A DNA stretch of 64,000 nucleotides from Streptoverticillium olivoreticuli subsp. olivoreticuli. GTDB lineage: Bacteria; Actinomycetota; Actinomycetes; Streptomycetales; Streptomycetaceae. The notes below the pieces were generated by a model. It worked only from the letters and a program-made list of their open reading frames with translations. It had not been told where the DNA came from and made no database searches. Every line of letters starts with the position of its first letter. Position 1 is the stretch's first letter. The DNA is taken from positions 2,317,501-2,381,500 of the forward strand of contig NZ_CP031455.1 of the NCBI RefSeq assembly GCF_003391135.1, written 5' to 3'. Positions 42,106 through 51,345 of this stretch are shown piece by piece. The position numbers were made by a program, and so were the translations under genes.

Positions 42106-43731
42106 ATGCGGGAAGCCCCCCTCCACCGACTCCGAAGCACCGTGCTCGGCACCGTACTTCTGGCCCTGCTCGCCGCCCTCGTCATGACCGCGCCCACAGA
42201 GGCCAAGGCGCCGGACAGACCCGTCGTCACCACCGACCACGGCCGGGTGCGCGGCATGGCGCACGGCGCGTACAACACCTTCGACGGCATCCCGTTCGCC
42301 GCTCCCCCCACCGGCGCGCTGCGTTGGCAGCTGCCCGCCGACGCGGCGAAGTGGAAGGGCGTGCGGGACGCGGGCGCGCCGCGCTCGCGCTGTGCGCAGG
42401 TCTCGCCGGACGAGCCCGGCAAGGTGCTCGGCTCGGAGGACTGCCTCTATCTGAACGTCACCGCGCCGACGGCCCGCGCGACGGGCCGGGGCCGGCCCGT
42501 GATGGTCTGGGTGCACGGCGGCGGCTTCACGTCGGGCGGCGGCAGCGACTACCCCGCGCAGCGGCCCGCGGTACGGGGCGACGCCGTCGTGGTCACGGTC
42601 AACTACCGGCTGAGCGTGTTCGGTTTCTTCGGCCACCCGGGGCTGGGCGGCGCGCCCGACTTCGGCCTCGCCGACCAGCAGGCGGCCCTGCGCTGGGTGC
42701 ACGCCAACGCGGCCCGCTTCGGCGGCGACCCGCGCGACGTGACCCTGTTCGGGGAGTCGGCGGGCGCGCTGAGCACCTGCGCGCACCTGGTCTCCCCCAA
42801 GTCGGCGGGCCTCTTCCACAAGGCCGTGATCCAGAGCGGCTCGTGCATGACCGAGATGCCCGCCGGCGCCACCGACCCCGGCGGCCCCGCGTACAGCCCG
42901 TGGGCACCGCAGAGCCGGGTGCGGGACGCGGGCGCCGCGGCCGCCCGCGCCCTGGGCTGCGCGCTTCCGGGCACCGAGGCACTGCCCTGTCTGCGCAAGC
43001 TGCCGGTGACGAAACTGGTGACACCGGAGCTGACGCAGAAGTTCTCGCTCGTCTCCTACGGCAACGCGCTGCTGCCCGAGCGGCCCGAACGGGCGCTGGA
43101 GGGCGGCCGCTTCCATCGGGTGCCGGTGCTCCAGGGCAGCAACCACGACGAGATGCGGCTCTTCGTCGGCCTGGCGCTGGCCGACCACCCCATCGCGGAC
43201 GCCGCCGCCTACCAGGCCCGGATGAAGGGCTCCTTCGGCGGCGCCGCCGGTGCCGTCGAGGAGCTCTATCCCGTGGCGAAGTTCCCGACGCCCGCGATCG
43301 CCTGGTCCACCGCGCTCACCGACCGCTCGTGGACGTGCACGACCCTGCGGGCCGACCGGGCGCTGGCCGCGCACGTGCCGACGTACGGCTATGAGTTCAG
43401 CGACCCGAACCCGCCGGTGATCCCGGGGTTCCCGCGGGTGAAGGACTTCCCGTACGGCGCCGCGCACGCCTTCGAGCTGCCCTATCTCTTCGACATCCCG
43501 GTCGAACCGGCCTTCACGGCCGGACAGCGGGAGCTGTCGGAGCGGATGACCGGCTACTGGAGCCGGTTCGCGCACACGTCCCGCCCGGACCTGCCGGGCG
43601 CACCGCGGTGGCCGGCCTTCCGGAACGACGCGCCGCTGGCGCTGAGCCTCGCTCCGGGTACCGACGGCATCCGGCTGGTGGACCTGGGCGCCGAGCACCA
43701 CTGCGCGTTCTGGGACGCGCACCGGGTCTGA
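42106..43731 (+). CDS. Secreted type-B carboxylesterase
   Basis: A 541-residue exported esterase. A signal peptide covers about residues 1-34 (hydrophobic core LGTVLLALLAALVMTAP). The nucleophile serine is in FGESAGA, the acid in GSNHDEMRLF and the histidine in GAAHAFELPY; the oxyanion motif is VHGGGF. Substrates could be any carboxylic ester. It stands alone between ferredoxin and DNA ligase. Confidence 0.93.
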   Translation: MREAPLHRLRSTVLGTVLLALLAALVMTAPTEAKAPDRPVVTTDHGRVRGMAHGAYNTFDGIPFAAPPTGALRWQLPADAAKWKGVRDAGAPRSRCAQVSPDEPGKVLGSEDCLYLNVTAPTARATGRGRPVMVWVHGGGFTSGGGSDYPAQRPAVRGDAVVVTVNYRLSVFGFFGHPGLGGAPDFGLADQQAALRWVHANAARFGGDPRDVTLFGESAGALSTCAHLVSPKSAGLFHKAVIQSGSCMTEMPAGATDPGGPAYSPWAPQSRVRDAGAAAARALGCALPGTEALPCLRKLPVTKLVTPELTQKFSLVSYGNALLPERPERALEGGRFHRVPVLQGSNHDEMRLFVGLALADHPIADAAAYQARMKGSFGGAAGAVEELYPVAKFPTPAIAWSTALTDRSWTCTTLRADRALAAHVPTYGYEFSDPNPPVIPGFPRVKDFPYGAAHAFELPYLFDIPVEPAFTAGQRELSERMTGYWSRFAHTSRPDLPGAPRWPAFRNDAPLALSLAPGTDGIRLVDLGAEHHCAFWDAHRV

Positions 43732-43776
43732 AAGGCCCGCACTGCGCGGCGCGCGGCGCCGTTGCACGATGAGGGC

Positions 43777-45324
43777 ATGCTCCTGGCCGAGATCGCCCGT
43801 GTGTCCGCGGCCGTGGCCGCGACGGGCTCGCGGTCGGAGAAGACCGGCCTGCTGGCCGGTCTCTTCCGGGCGGCCGGGCCCGACGAGGTCCCGGTCGCCA
43901 TCACCTATCTGGCGGGGCGGCTGCCGCAGGGCAGGGTGGGGATCGGCTGGAGCGTGCTGCGCGACGTCCCGCCGCCCGCGGCCGCGCCCTCCCTGACCGT
44001 GGGGGACGTGGACCGGGCGGTCGACGCGTTCGCCGCCGTGGCGGGCAAGGGCGCGCAGGCCGAGCGCAGGCGGCTGGTCGACGCGCTGATGGGGGCCGCC
44101 ACGGCGGAGGAGCAGCGGTTCCTGCGCGGGCTGCTCGGCGGTGAGCTGCGTCAGGGCGCGCTGGACGCGCTCGCCGTCGAGGGCCTCGCGGCGGCCGCGG
44201 GCGCGCCGCCCGAGAATGTGCGGCGGGCGGTGATGCTCGGGGGTTCACCGGCGGCGGTGGCGCGGGAGCTGCTGGCCCGCGGCCCGGCGGCGCTGGCGGA
44301 CTTCCGGCTGGAGGTGGGGCGCCCGGTGCTGCCGATGCTGGCGCAGACCGCCAAGGACGTCGACGAGGCGCTGGACCGGCTCGGGCCGTGCGCGGTGGAG
44401 GAGAAGCTGGACGGCATCCGGGTGCAGGTGCACCGGGAAGGCGACCGCGTACGGATCTGGACCCGCGCCCTGGAGGAGATCACCGAGCGGCTGCCGGAGC
44501 CGGCCCGGGTGGCGCGGGGACTGCCGGTCGAGCGGGCCGTGCTCGACGGCGAGGTGATCGCCCTGGACGCGTCGGGACGGCCGCGGCCCTTCCAGGAGAC
44601 CGCGGGCCGGGTGGGTTCCCGGCTGGACGTGGCGGGGGCGGCGGTCGCCGTCCCGCTGTCGCTCGTGCTCTTCGACATGCTGGCGGTGGACGGCCGTGAC
44701 CTGCTGGCCCTGCCGGCTTCCGAGCGCCACGCGGAGCTGGCGCAGGTGGTGCCGGAGCCCTCGCGCGTACGGCGGCTGGTGGTCGCGGACCCGGCGGACG
44801 ACGGCGCGCGGGCGGCGGCCCGCGAGTTCGCGGAGGCGGTCCTGCGGCGCGGCCACGAGGGCGTGGTGGTCAAGGCGCTCGACGCCCCGTACAGCGCGGG
44901 CCGGCGCGGTGCCTCCTGGCTGAAGGTGAAGCCCGTCCACACGCTGGACCTGGTGGTGCTGGCGGCCGAGTGGGGCCACGGCCGGCGCACCGGCAGGCTC
45001 TCCAACCTGCACCTGGGGGCGCGCCGGGCGGACGGCTCGTTCGCGATGCTCGGCAAGACCTTCAAGGGGCTGACGGACGCACTGCTGTCCTGGCAGACGG
45101 AGCGCCTGCGCGAGCTGGCGGTGAGCGACGACGGCTTCGTCGTGCGGGTCCGGCCGGAGCTGGTGGTGGAGATCGCGTACGACGGCGTCCAGCGGTCCTC
45201 CCGCTACCCGGCGGGGGTGACGCTGCGGTTCGCCCGGGTCGTGCGGTACCGCGAGGACAAGCGGGCGTCGGAGGCGGACACGGTGGAAACGGTGCGGTCG
45301 GCACCTGCGGGCCCGCAGGCGTAG
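43777..45324 (+). CDS. ATP-dependent DNA ligase
   Basis: A 515-residue ligase of the archaeal/LigB-like type. An N-terminal DNA-binding domain precedes the adenylation domain with catalytic Lys210 in [34 protein letters not shown] and WLKVKPV motifs follow, then the OB domain. ATG 43777 has GAGG in front. It would act beside the NAD-dependent LigA, probably in repair. Confidence 0.93.
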   Translation: MLLAEIARVSAAVAATGSRSEKTGLLAGLFRAAGPDEVPVAITYLAGRLPQGRVGIGWSVLRDVPPPAAAPSLTVGDVDRAVDAFAAVAGKGAQAERRRLVDALMGAATAEEQRFLRGLLGGELRQGALDALAVEGLAAAAGAPPENVRRAVMLGGSPAAVARELLARGPAALADFRLEVGRPVLPMLAQTAKDVDEALDRLGPCAVEEKLDGIRVQVHREGDRVRIWTRALEEITERLPEPARVARGLPVERAVLDGEVIALDASGRPRPFQETAGRVGSRLDVAGAAVAVPLSLVLFDMLAVDGRDLLALPASERHAELAQVVPEPSRVRRLVVADPADDGARAAAREFAEAVLRRGHEGVVVKALDAPYSAGRRGASWLKVKPVHTLDLVVLAAEWGHGRRTGRLSNLHLGARRADGSFAMLGKTFKGLTDALLSWQTERLRELAVSDDGFVVRVRPELVVEIAYDGVQRSSRYPAGVTLRFARVVRYREDKRASEADTVETVRSAPAGPQA

Positions 45325-45425
45325 CCCCCGCACCTGGCACGGGGCGCCCGCCGCGCTGCCGCTACCCTGGCTTGCGACGGCGCGTACCCCACGGGGGCGC
45401 GACCCTATTCGCCAGGAGAATCCGC

Positions 45426-45848
45426 GTGCTGCGCACCATGTTCAAGTCCAAGATCCACCGGGCCACGGTCACCCACGCCGACCTGCACTACGTGGGGTCG
45501 GTGACCATCGACGCCGATCTGATGGACGCCGCCGACCTGCTGCCCGGCGAGCTCGTGCACATCGTCGACATCGACAACGGCGCCCGCCTGGAGACCTATG
45601 TCATCGAGGGCGAGCGCGGCTCGGGCGTGATCGGGGTGAACGGCGCCGCCGCGCACCTCGTGCACCCCGGTGACCTCGTCATCCTCATCAGCTACGCCCA
45701 GGTCGAGGACGCGGAGGCCCGCGCCCTCGTCCCCCGCGTCGTGCACGTCGACGCGGACAACCGCATCGCGACCCTGGGCACGGACCCCTCGGCCCCGACC
45801 CCGGGCACCCTGCGCAGCCCGCACGCGGTCGGCCCGTCCGGCAGCTGA
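45426..45848 (+). CDS. panD: Aspartate 1-decarboxylase precursor
   Basis: A 140-residue pyruvoyl enzyme that makes beta-alanine for pantothenate and CoA. Self-cleavage should occur at Gly24-Ser25 (HYVGSVTID), giving the pyruvoyl group. GTG 45426 follows CAGGAG and starts the conserved [16 protein letters not shown]. panB and panC are not nearby. A strong hairpin follows the stop. Confidence 0.96.
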   Translation: MLRTMFKSKIHRATVTHADLHYVGSVTIDADLMDAADLLPGELVHIVDIDNGARLETYVIEGERGSGVIGVNGAAAHLVHPGDLVILISYAQVEDAEARALVPRVVHVDADNRIATLGTDPSAPTPGTLRSPHAVGPSGS

Positions 45849-45855
45849 GGGATTC

Positions 45856-45882
45856 GGGTCCGGGGCGAAAGGCCCCGGACCC
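45856..45882. terminator. Bidirectional terminator after panD
   Basis: Perfect 11-bp stem (GGGTCCGGGGC / GCCCCGGACCC) with a 5-base loop, placed between panD and the convergent glycosidase-like gene. Confidence 0.8.
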
Positions 45883-45887
45883 CCGTC

Positions 45888-47891
45888 TCAGCGGTTGACG
45901 TTCACCTCCCCGGGGCACAGCCGCCGCGGCGCCTTGTCGCCCTTCACCTTCGCGTCGACGCACCCGCCCGGCAGCCCCTCGTACGCCGACGTGCCGAAGT
46001 TCGCCGTCACCGTGAGCGTGCCGTCCCCGAAGACCGTCCGCTGCACGTTCCGGTCGGCGGTCAGCGTCCGGAAGTCCGTCATCGGCTGCGTGCCCGCCGC
46101 CTCGTGGAGCGGCGCGAAGTACTTCTGCAGCGCGGCGAGTTCACCGCCGCGCTGCTTGAGCGAGGCCCCGTCGAGGACGAAGTTGAGCGGGGTGTTGTAG
46201 AGCATCGCCAGCAGTGCCCGCGCCGTCTTCTGCTGCGGCAGCTTGTCGTAGGAGAGCTCCCAGCGCTCGGTGTTGACAAGGGAGTCGTGCAGCGCGGTCT
46301 CGAAGAGGGGGACGCGGTACGTGGGGTCGTACATCGCCTTGGCCACGGGGGCGGGCAGCTCGGCGGGCTTGAAGAAGATGCCGGGGGCTCCGGCGGGCGC
46401 GTAACCGCCCCACTTCGCCTTGTCCTTCTGCGCGTCCCAGAGCCCGTCGGCGACCGGCGTGCCCGAGCCGTGGTCGAAGGCGAGCACCTGGTTGGACCAG
46501 GAGCCGGCGGACTCGGAGCCGAGGACGAGCTCGGCGTCGGTGAGGCGCTTCATCCGGGCGAGGCGGTTGGCACGGTCGCGGGCCTTGTCCATGGGGTGGG
46601 CGGCGGCGTGGTCGTCGAAGAGCTCCCCGGCCGCGTCGACGTCGAGGAAGTAGCTGTCGGCGCCGTTGGCGGTCATCTCGCGGGTGCGGTCGGCGAGGTA
46701 GTGGCGGCTCGGCTCGGCCTTCTCGAACGCCTCGGAGCTGAGGTAGCAGCCCCGGTCGTGGAAGCCGGGCACGGGCTTGCCGTCGGCGTCCTGGACGCAG
46801 AAGTCGGGGTAGACCTTGTCGGGCCAGGCGGAGGTGGGCGCGTCGGAGGTCCTGGGGTCCTGGCCGTTGGCGAAGGAGTCGTACGGGCCGACGAGGTAGC
46901 CCGCCTGCTTGGCGGCGGTGACGGCGGCGGCGTCCATGGGCTTGTCGTCGGCGTCGTAGCCGAGCCACATCCGGTCCACGCCGAGGCCGCGCAACTCGCG
47001 CACGCCGTCGGCGGTGCGGGCGTCGCCCCACAGGTAGGCGTGGAAGGCGCCGAGGAGCTTCTTGGTGGCCGGGTTGGCGTCGATCTTGCGGCGCAGACTG
47101 CCGAGTTGCCCGTGCTGCTGGAGCCAGGCGCGGTAGTCGACGGCGGGGGCGACGGGCGAGCCGTCGGTGAGGGCGAAGGTGACGGTGTAGTCCGTGGTGC
47201 CCTCGGCGCGGGAGAAGCGGTGGGTGGCGGTGGCGCGCAGCCGTCCGTGGTCGGAGGTCGTGCGCAGCGAGGTGCCGATGTCGGTGGGCACGAGGTAGCT
47301 GACGCCCCGGGCGCCGAGGGTGTAGCCCCACAGCGGCATGGAGAGCCCGGAGTCCATGGCGATGTCGCTGTCGGTGAGCCGGGCGTCGGAGGAGTTCCAG
47401 AAGGGGTCGGCGACGGGGATGGACAGCCCTTCGCCCCGCGGGAGTTGCAGGGCGGACGCCTTGGCGTCGGTGCCGGTGACGGGCCAGGCGAGGGTGCGGT
47501 CTCCGCTGCCGGAGCAGGTGGCGGTGACGACGAGCCGGCCCTGGTCGGAGCGGGCGGTGACGGTCAGCCCGGTGCCGGGGTACGTCCAGCGGGCGCCGTC
47601 GCCACTGACGGTCACGGGGCCGGGCGTGCCGGGCGCCTCGGCCGCGGCGGCGGACAGCTCCACGGCCGCGCCCTGGTCCGTGCGGGCGGTCACGCGGAGC
47701 GAGGTGGTGTCGAGGATGGCGGTGCCGCCCCGGACGGCGAGGTCCACGAGGTGGCCGTGCGCCCGGACGCCGGACGCGGCGGACGGCCACTGGGCGGCCT
47801 GGGCGTCGGTGGCGAGGGTGACACACGGGAGGGTGACCGCCAGAGCCACTGCGGCGGCTCGGACGGTGCGGCAGGAAGTGAAGGTGCGCAT
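45888..47891 (-). CDS. Secreted glycoside-hydrolase-like protein
   Basis: A 667-residue exported protein with a signal peptide of about 32 residues ending DAQA. A beta-rich N-terminal domain (to about 270) is followed by a TIM-barrel-like region with LGAFHAYLWGDARTADGV, GADSYFLDVDAAGE and ELVLGSESAGSW, where acidic residues at strand ends could be catalytic, and a C-terminal beta domain. The layout resembles GH101/GH129 endo- or exo-N-acetylgalactosaminidases, but I cannot confirm the family. ATG 47891 starts the signal peptide. Confidence 0.7.
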   Translation of the reverse strand: MRTFTSCRTVRAAAVALAVTLPCVTLATDAQAAQWPSAASGVRAHGHLVDLAVRGGTAILDTTSLRVTARTDQGAAVELSAAAAEAPGTPGPVTVSGDGARWTYPGTGLTVTARSDQGRLVVTATCSGSGDRTLAWPVTGTDAKASALQLPRGEGLSIPVADPFWNSSDARLTDSDIAMDSGLSMPLWGYTLGARGVSYLVPTDIGTSLRTTSDHGRLRATATHRFSRAEGTTDYTVTFALTDGSPVAPAVDYRAWLQQHGQLGSLRRKIDANPATKKLLGAFHAYLWGDARTADGVRELRGLGVDRMWLGYDADDKPMDAAAVTAAKQAGYLVGPYDSFANGQDPRTSDAPTSAWPDKVYPDFCVQDADGKPVPGFHDRGCYLSSEAFEKAEPSRHYLADRTREMTANGADSYFLDVDAAGELFDDHAAAHPMDKARDRANRLARMKRLTDAELVLGSESAGSWSNQVLAFDHGSGTPVADGLWDAQKDKAKWGGYAPAGAPGIFFKPAELPAPVAKAMYDPTYRVPLFETALHDSLVNTERWELSYDKLPQQKTARALLAMLYNTPLNFVLDGASLKQRGGELAALQKYFAPLHEAAGTQPMTDFRTLTADRNVQRTVFGDGTLTVTANFGTSAYEGLPGGCVDAKVKGDKAPRRLCPGEVNVNR

Positions 47892-48164
47892 GAAGAGTTG
47901 ATAGTGACCGGATCTAAGAGGTTTCTGACAACCGCCGTCGGCGGCGGTGCGGGAGTGGCCGTCATGGCGCGGAAGTTGGCCGACACCTGCCCGTCGCACC
48001 CCGCTGATCGGCGCTGTTCGCCGGTCGGCGACTTCCGGCCGGCGGATTTTCCGAAGCCTCGGGCCTCGTCATATCGTTCACGGCGGAACGCGGCGATCGC
48101 GCCCGCGGCGGGCGGCCGCGCGACCGGTGCCGCCGCGCGGGAAGACCTGAGCGAAGGAACGGAA

Positions 48165-49010
48165 TTGGACCTGGACCCCGACCACTCCTCGGCGCGCGGC
48201 GACCAGGAGGCCCTGCGGCGCCTGCTGCTGAGCGCGGTGGAGAAGGCGGGGCTGCCCGGCCCGCCGCCCGAGCTGTCCCTGCCGCTCCACCCCGCCGCGG
48301 TCGAGGCCGCCCGACTGGCGGGCCGCGAGCACCCGCTCGCCCCGGAGCGCGCGGCGGAGCTGGCCCGGCAGTTGGGCGAGGCGTCCGCCGCGCTCCCGCC
48401 GGAGGCCGCCACCGGCCCGGTGGAGTGGCCGGTGGAACAGGCGGACCCGGACGGACTGCCCCATCTGCGGCGCGCGGTGGCCCGCTCGGCCGAACTCCCG
48501 CCGACCGCCGCACTCGGCCGCTGGCGGCCCGCCGACCGGGCCGTCTTCGCGTCGGCGGTCCGGCTGCTGGACGCGGTGTGGCCGCGCATGCTCGGTGAAC
48601 TGCGGGCGACGGTCGCCCAGGTGGCCCTGCTCGACGGCGCGGCGGTCGACGGCCACATCGACGCCGCGGTGCGGGGCGCCGTCCTGATCGGCCGTCGTGT
48701 CCTCTCCCCGACGCCGGCCGGGCTGCCCGCCTCGGTCAGGCTGGCCGAGACGCTGGTGTACGAGGGCACGCGCAGCCGCTGTGCCGCCGCGGTGGCGGCG
48801 CGTGAGCCGTTCCCGGCGGCCGAGGAGGACGGCGCGTGCCACCGGGCGGTGGGGCTGGCCCGCTGCGTGCTGCTGTACGAGCGGCTGCTGGGGGCCGGAC
48901 CGGCGGCCGAACCGGCGATGGAGGAGCGGTACGGACGGCTGCGCGCCGAGCTGGGCACGGCGGCGGGCGGCGGCCGGCTGCTGGCCCGGATCGACCGCTT
49001 GACGGCGTAG
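48165..49010 (+). CDS. Hypothetical protein, possibly a degenerate HExxH-type protein
   Basis: A 281-residue soluble, alanine-rich helical protein. TTG 48165 was chosen because GAAGGAACGG stands just upstream. Residues about 150-205 (ALLDGAAVDGHIDAAVRGAVLIG ... PASVRLAETLVYEGTRSR) look like the region before and including the HExxH helix of peptide-modifying HExxH proteins, but both histidines are replaced (YEGTR). No companion genes for peptide modification are nearby. Function unknown. Confidence 0.6.
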   Translation: MDLDPDHSSARGDQEALRRLLLSAVEKAGLPGPPPELSLPLHPAAVEAARLAGREHPLAPERAAELARQLGEASAALPPEAATGPVEWPVEQADPDGLPHLRRAVARSAELPPTAALGRWRPADRAVFASAVRLLDAVWPRMLGELRATVAQVALLDGAAVDGHIDAAVRGAVLIGRRVLSPTPAGLPASVRLAETLVYEGTRSRCAAAVAAREPFPAAEEDGACHRAVGLARCVLLYERLLGAGPAAEPAMEERYGRLRAELGTAAGGGRLLARIDRLTA

Positions 49011-49032
49011 CCGTCCGCCGGGGGTTCCCGGG

Positions 49033-49956
49033 TCAGGCACCCTCCGCGGCCATCGCCGCCAGCCCTTCGTGCAGCGCCGTGCGCGGGCGGAAGCCGAACG
49101 CCCGGGAAGCGACGGTGACGTCCGCGGCCGTGTGCCGCGCGTCCCCGAGCCCCGCGGGGCTCGGGAGGACCTCCACCGGGCCCGCCAGGCTCTCCACGGC
49201 GGCGATCGCCTGCTTCATGGACACCGGGGAGCCGCTGCCGAGGTCGGCCACCCCCGTGAAGCCGGAGCAGGCCGCGTCCCGCATGGCGGTGACGGCGTCC
49301 CGTACGTACAGGAAGTCGCGGGTCTGCTCGCCGTCGCCGTACAGCGGGAACGGCCGGCCGCCCGCGGCGGCGGCGAACAGGCGGGCGAAGGCCATGTCGG
49401 GCCGCTGGCGGGGTCCGTAGACGGAGAACAGCCGCAGGGACAGCGTGGGCACCCCGTAGGCCGTGCGGTAGAGCTCGCAGAGGTGCTCGGCGGCCAGTTT
49501 GGTGACGCCGTAGGGGGAGACCGGGCGGGGGCAGGCGGTCTCCGCGGTGGAGGACGTCCGCGCGTCGCCGTAGACGGACGAGCTGGAGGCGTGGACGAAG
49601 GCGCCGGACGCGCGGTCGCGCACGGCTTCGAGCAGCGCCTGGGTGGCGAGGATGTTGCGGCGGGCGCAGAGCTCGAAATCGGGCCCCCAGGAGGACCGCG
49701 CCCCGGGCTCCCCCGCGAGGTGGTAGACGGCGTGGGCGCCGTCGAGCAGCGGGCCGAGGCCGGTGTCCAGCAGGTCCGCGTGGTGGAAGGAGAAGGCCGG
49801 GCGGCGGGTCAGGTCCCGCAGGTTGCGTCTCTTGAGCGCCACGTCGTAGCTGTCGGTCAGCGCGTCGATCGCGACGACAGTGTCACCGGCCGCCAGCAGG
49901 TGCGCGCACAAATGGGAGCCTATGAAACCGGCCGCGCCGGTCACGACGGCCCGCAT
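49033..49956 (-). CDS. NAD-dependent sugar epimerase/dehydratase
   Basis: A 307-residue extended SDR enzyme. The Rossmann motif GAAGFIGS is at the N-terminus, and the catalytic set is visible as HASSSSVYG and YGVTK. Closest in pattern to UDP-glucose 4-epimerase-like proteins acting on nucleotide sugars. ATG 49956 starts MRAVVTGAAGFIGS; the frame is open 41 codons further without homology. Confidence 0.9.
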   Translation of the reverse strand: MRAVVTGAAGFIGSHLCAHLLAAGDTVVAIDALTDSYDVALKRRNLRDLTRRPAFSFHHADLLDTGLGPLLDGAHAVYHLAGEPGARSSWGPDFELCARRNILATQALLEAVRDRASGAFVHASSSSVYGDARTSSTAETACPRPVSPYGVTKLAAEHLCELYRTAYGVPTLSLRLFSVYGPRQRPDMAFARLFAAAAGGRPFPLYGDGEQTRDFLYVRDAVTAMRDAACSGFTGVADLGSGSPVSMKQAIAAVESLAGPVEVLPSPAGLGDARHTAADVTVASRAFGFRPRTALHEGLAAMAAEGA

Positions 49957-50206
49957 CACGGCCTCCCGGCGGCGGGCGCCGACGGTGCGCTTCCCGAGCG
50001 GTGACAGGCGATGCGCATGGCTGATGACCTCCGGGGCGAGGCGGTGGCGGACCGCGGGCACGGGCGGTCCGGCCCTCATTCGCTCAGGGCCGCGCCGGGA
50101 AGGGAAGACCCCGCGCGAACGGGAGGTGCCGTTCGAGCCACTCGGCCGTGTCCGGCCGGTCTTCCGCGCTGTCCTGCGGCCGTCCCGTTCCGCACCACCG
50201 CTGCGC

Positions 50207-50291
50207 GGCGGTGCCCTCGATCGCCGGACAGGCTCGATGTGGCCGATGCGAGTGCGCGAATTCAGCCGGTCCGGCGATCGAGGGCGCCGCC
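50207..50291. repeat. Long inverted repeat, Streptomyces intergenic type
   Basis: Arms at 50207-50229 and 50269-50291 pair over 23 bases with one mismatch; the core CCCTCGATCGCCGGAC is perfect. The 39-base loop includes GGCTCGAT and ends in TTCAGCC. The word GCCGGACAGGCT resembles palindromic elements common between Streptomyces genes. The rest of the gene-free stretch 49957-50295 shows no gene. The right arm abuts the ankyrin stop and could act as its terminator. Confidence 0.7.
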
Positions 50292-50295
50292 CGGG

Positions 50296-50709
50296 TCACG
50301 CGCTGCGGAAGAGCTCCACCAGGTCCTGGCGGCCGAAGACCGCCGCCGCCTCGACCGCGGAGGGCGATCCGGCGGACGGGTCGGCGCCGTGGGCGAGCAG
50401 CGTGCGGACGATCTCGTCCTCGCCCTTGAACACGGCTCCGGCGAGCGGGGTCTGGCCGCGGTCGTTGGGCCGGTTCGGGTCGGCCTCGCGCCGGAGCAGG
50501 GCGGTGACGGCGTCGAGGTGGCCGTGGTAGGCGGCCAGCATGATGAGCGAGTCGCCCCGGTCGTTGGTGAGGTTGACCGGCACGCCCGCGTCCACATAGG
50601 CGGCGAGGGTGTCGGTGTCACCGTGTCGCGCCAGGTCGAAGACCTTGGACGCGAGCTGGAGCACCTCGGGGTCGTGCGCGGGCTCGGTCTCGGGGGTCTG
50701 CTCGGTCAT
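50296..50709 (-). CDS. Ankyrin-repeat protein
   Basis: A 137-residue soluble protein with three to four ankyrin repeats (RGDSLIMLAAYHGHLDAVTALLRREADPN, RGQTPLAGAVFKGEDEIVRTLLAHGADP). Such proteins mediate protein contacts. ATG 50709 follows GGAGGACCGCAG. Confidence 0.9.
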   Translation of the reverse strand: MTEQTPETEPAHDPEVLQLASKVFDLARHGDTDTLAAYVDAGVPVNLTNDRGDSLIMLAAYHGHLDAVTALLRREADPNRPNDRGQTPLAGAVFKGEDEIVRTLLAHGADPSAGSPSAVEAAAVFGRQDLVELFRSA

Positions 50710-50851
50710 GTCTGCGGTCCTCCGGGTTGGGCTGCTGGCGGCCTGGTGAGGTCGGTGCTGCCCACCCTATGTACGGCCGGGCCGCGGAACCATGGGCTCC
50801 GGCCGTCGCGCGTCGCGGCGGCCCCTGAATCGCCATCAGGACGCCGCCGGG

Positions 50852-50920
50852 GTCCGAACCCGGTCCGGACCGGGTTCGGACGCGTCCGAACGGGTGAATC
50901 CCGGGAAACCCCGTCCGGAC
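50852..50920. promoter_or_regulatory. Phased array of five GTYCGRAC octamers upstream of smeA
   Basis: GTYCGRAC occurs at 50852, 50863, 50874, 50884 and 50913, so spacings are 11, 11, 10 and 29 bases: all on one face of the helix. Bases 50852-50881 form one perfect 30-base palindrome. The array lies in the 415-base gene-free stretch 50710-51124 between the divergent ankyrin and smeA genes, about 200 bases before smeA. It looks like a multi-site operator. Nothing else clear is seen in that stretch apart from a more AT-rich region at 51030-51075 that could hold a promoter. Confidence 0.65.
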
Positions 50921-51124
50921 CGGCCCACAAGTCGGCGCTGATCGCCACCGGCCGGGTTCCGAGCCGTGTTCAAGCGGTTCGCCCCACCCACCGGGCCGTG
51001 CGCCCCTTGCTCCGGACGGGGCCACCGAAGATCGAATTGCGATTCATCCGCTTTTGCCTTGTTAGCACTTTCTGTGAGTCTTGAGGAACTCGTGGTGACC
51101 GTCCCCATCAACCAGGAGAACGCC

Positions 51125-51319
51125 ATGATCCTGTCCATCTCCGGCGTCGTGCTGTTCGGCGTCGTCGTCTTCCTGTTCTTCCGCAAGGACGGCCTCAAGC
51201 CCTCCCACGGCATCGTCTGCGCCCTGTTCGGCTTCTACCTCGCCGGCACGGCCATCGCCCCGAGCATCAAGGCGGGCAGCGCGAGCCTCGCCGGGCTGCT
51301 GGGCGGCCTCAGATTCTGA
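51125..51319 (+). CDS. smeA: Sporulation small membrane protein SmeA
   Basis: A 64-residue protein with two membrane helices (about 4-20 and 29-47). AGGAGA lies seven bases before ATG 51125, which gives almost the size known for S. coelicolor SmeA (63). SmeA helps place SffA at sporulation septa and affects chromosome segregation in spores. It is followed at 26 bases by sffA, the known gene order. Confidence 0.88.
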   Translation: MILSISGVVLFGVVVFLFFRKDGLKPSHGIVCALFGFYLAGTAIAPSIKAGSASLAGLLGGLRF

Positions 51320-51345
51320 CCGGCCCCCCGTACGGGGATGACGAC

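Noticed and set aside
40555..43731. Secondary-metabolite cluster around the P450, ferredoxin and esterase genes
   Set aside because: No polyketide, peptide, terpene or other core synthase gene is present in the window; P450-ferredoxin pairs are common alone in Streptomyces.
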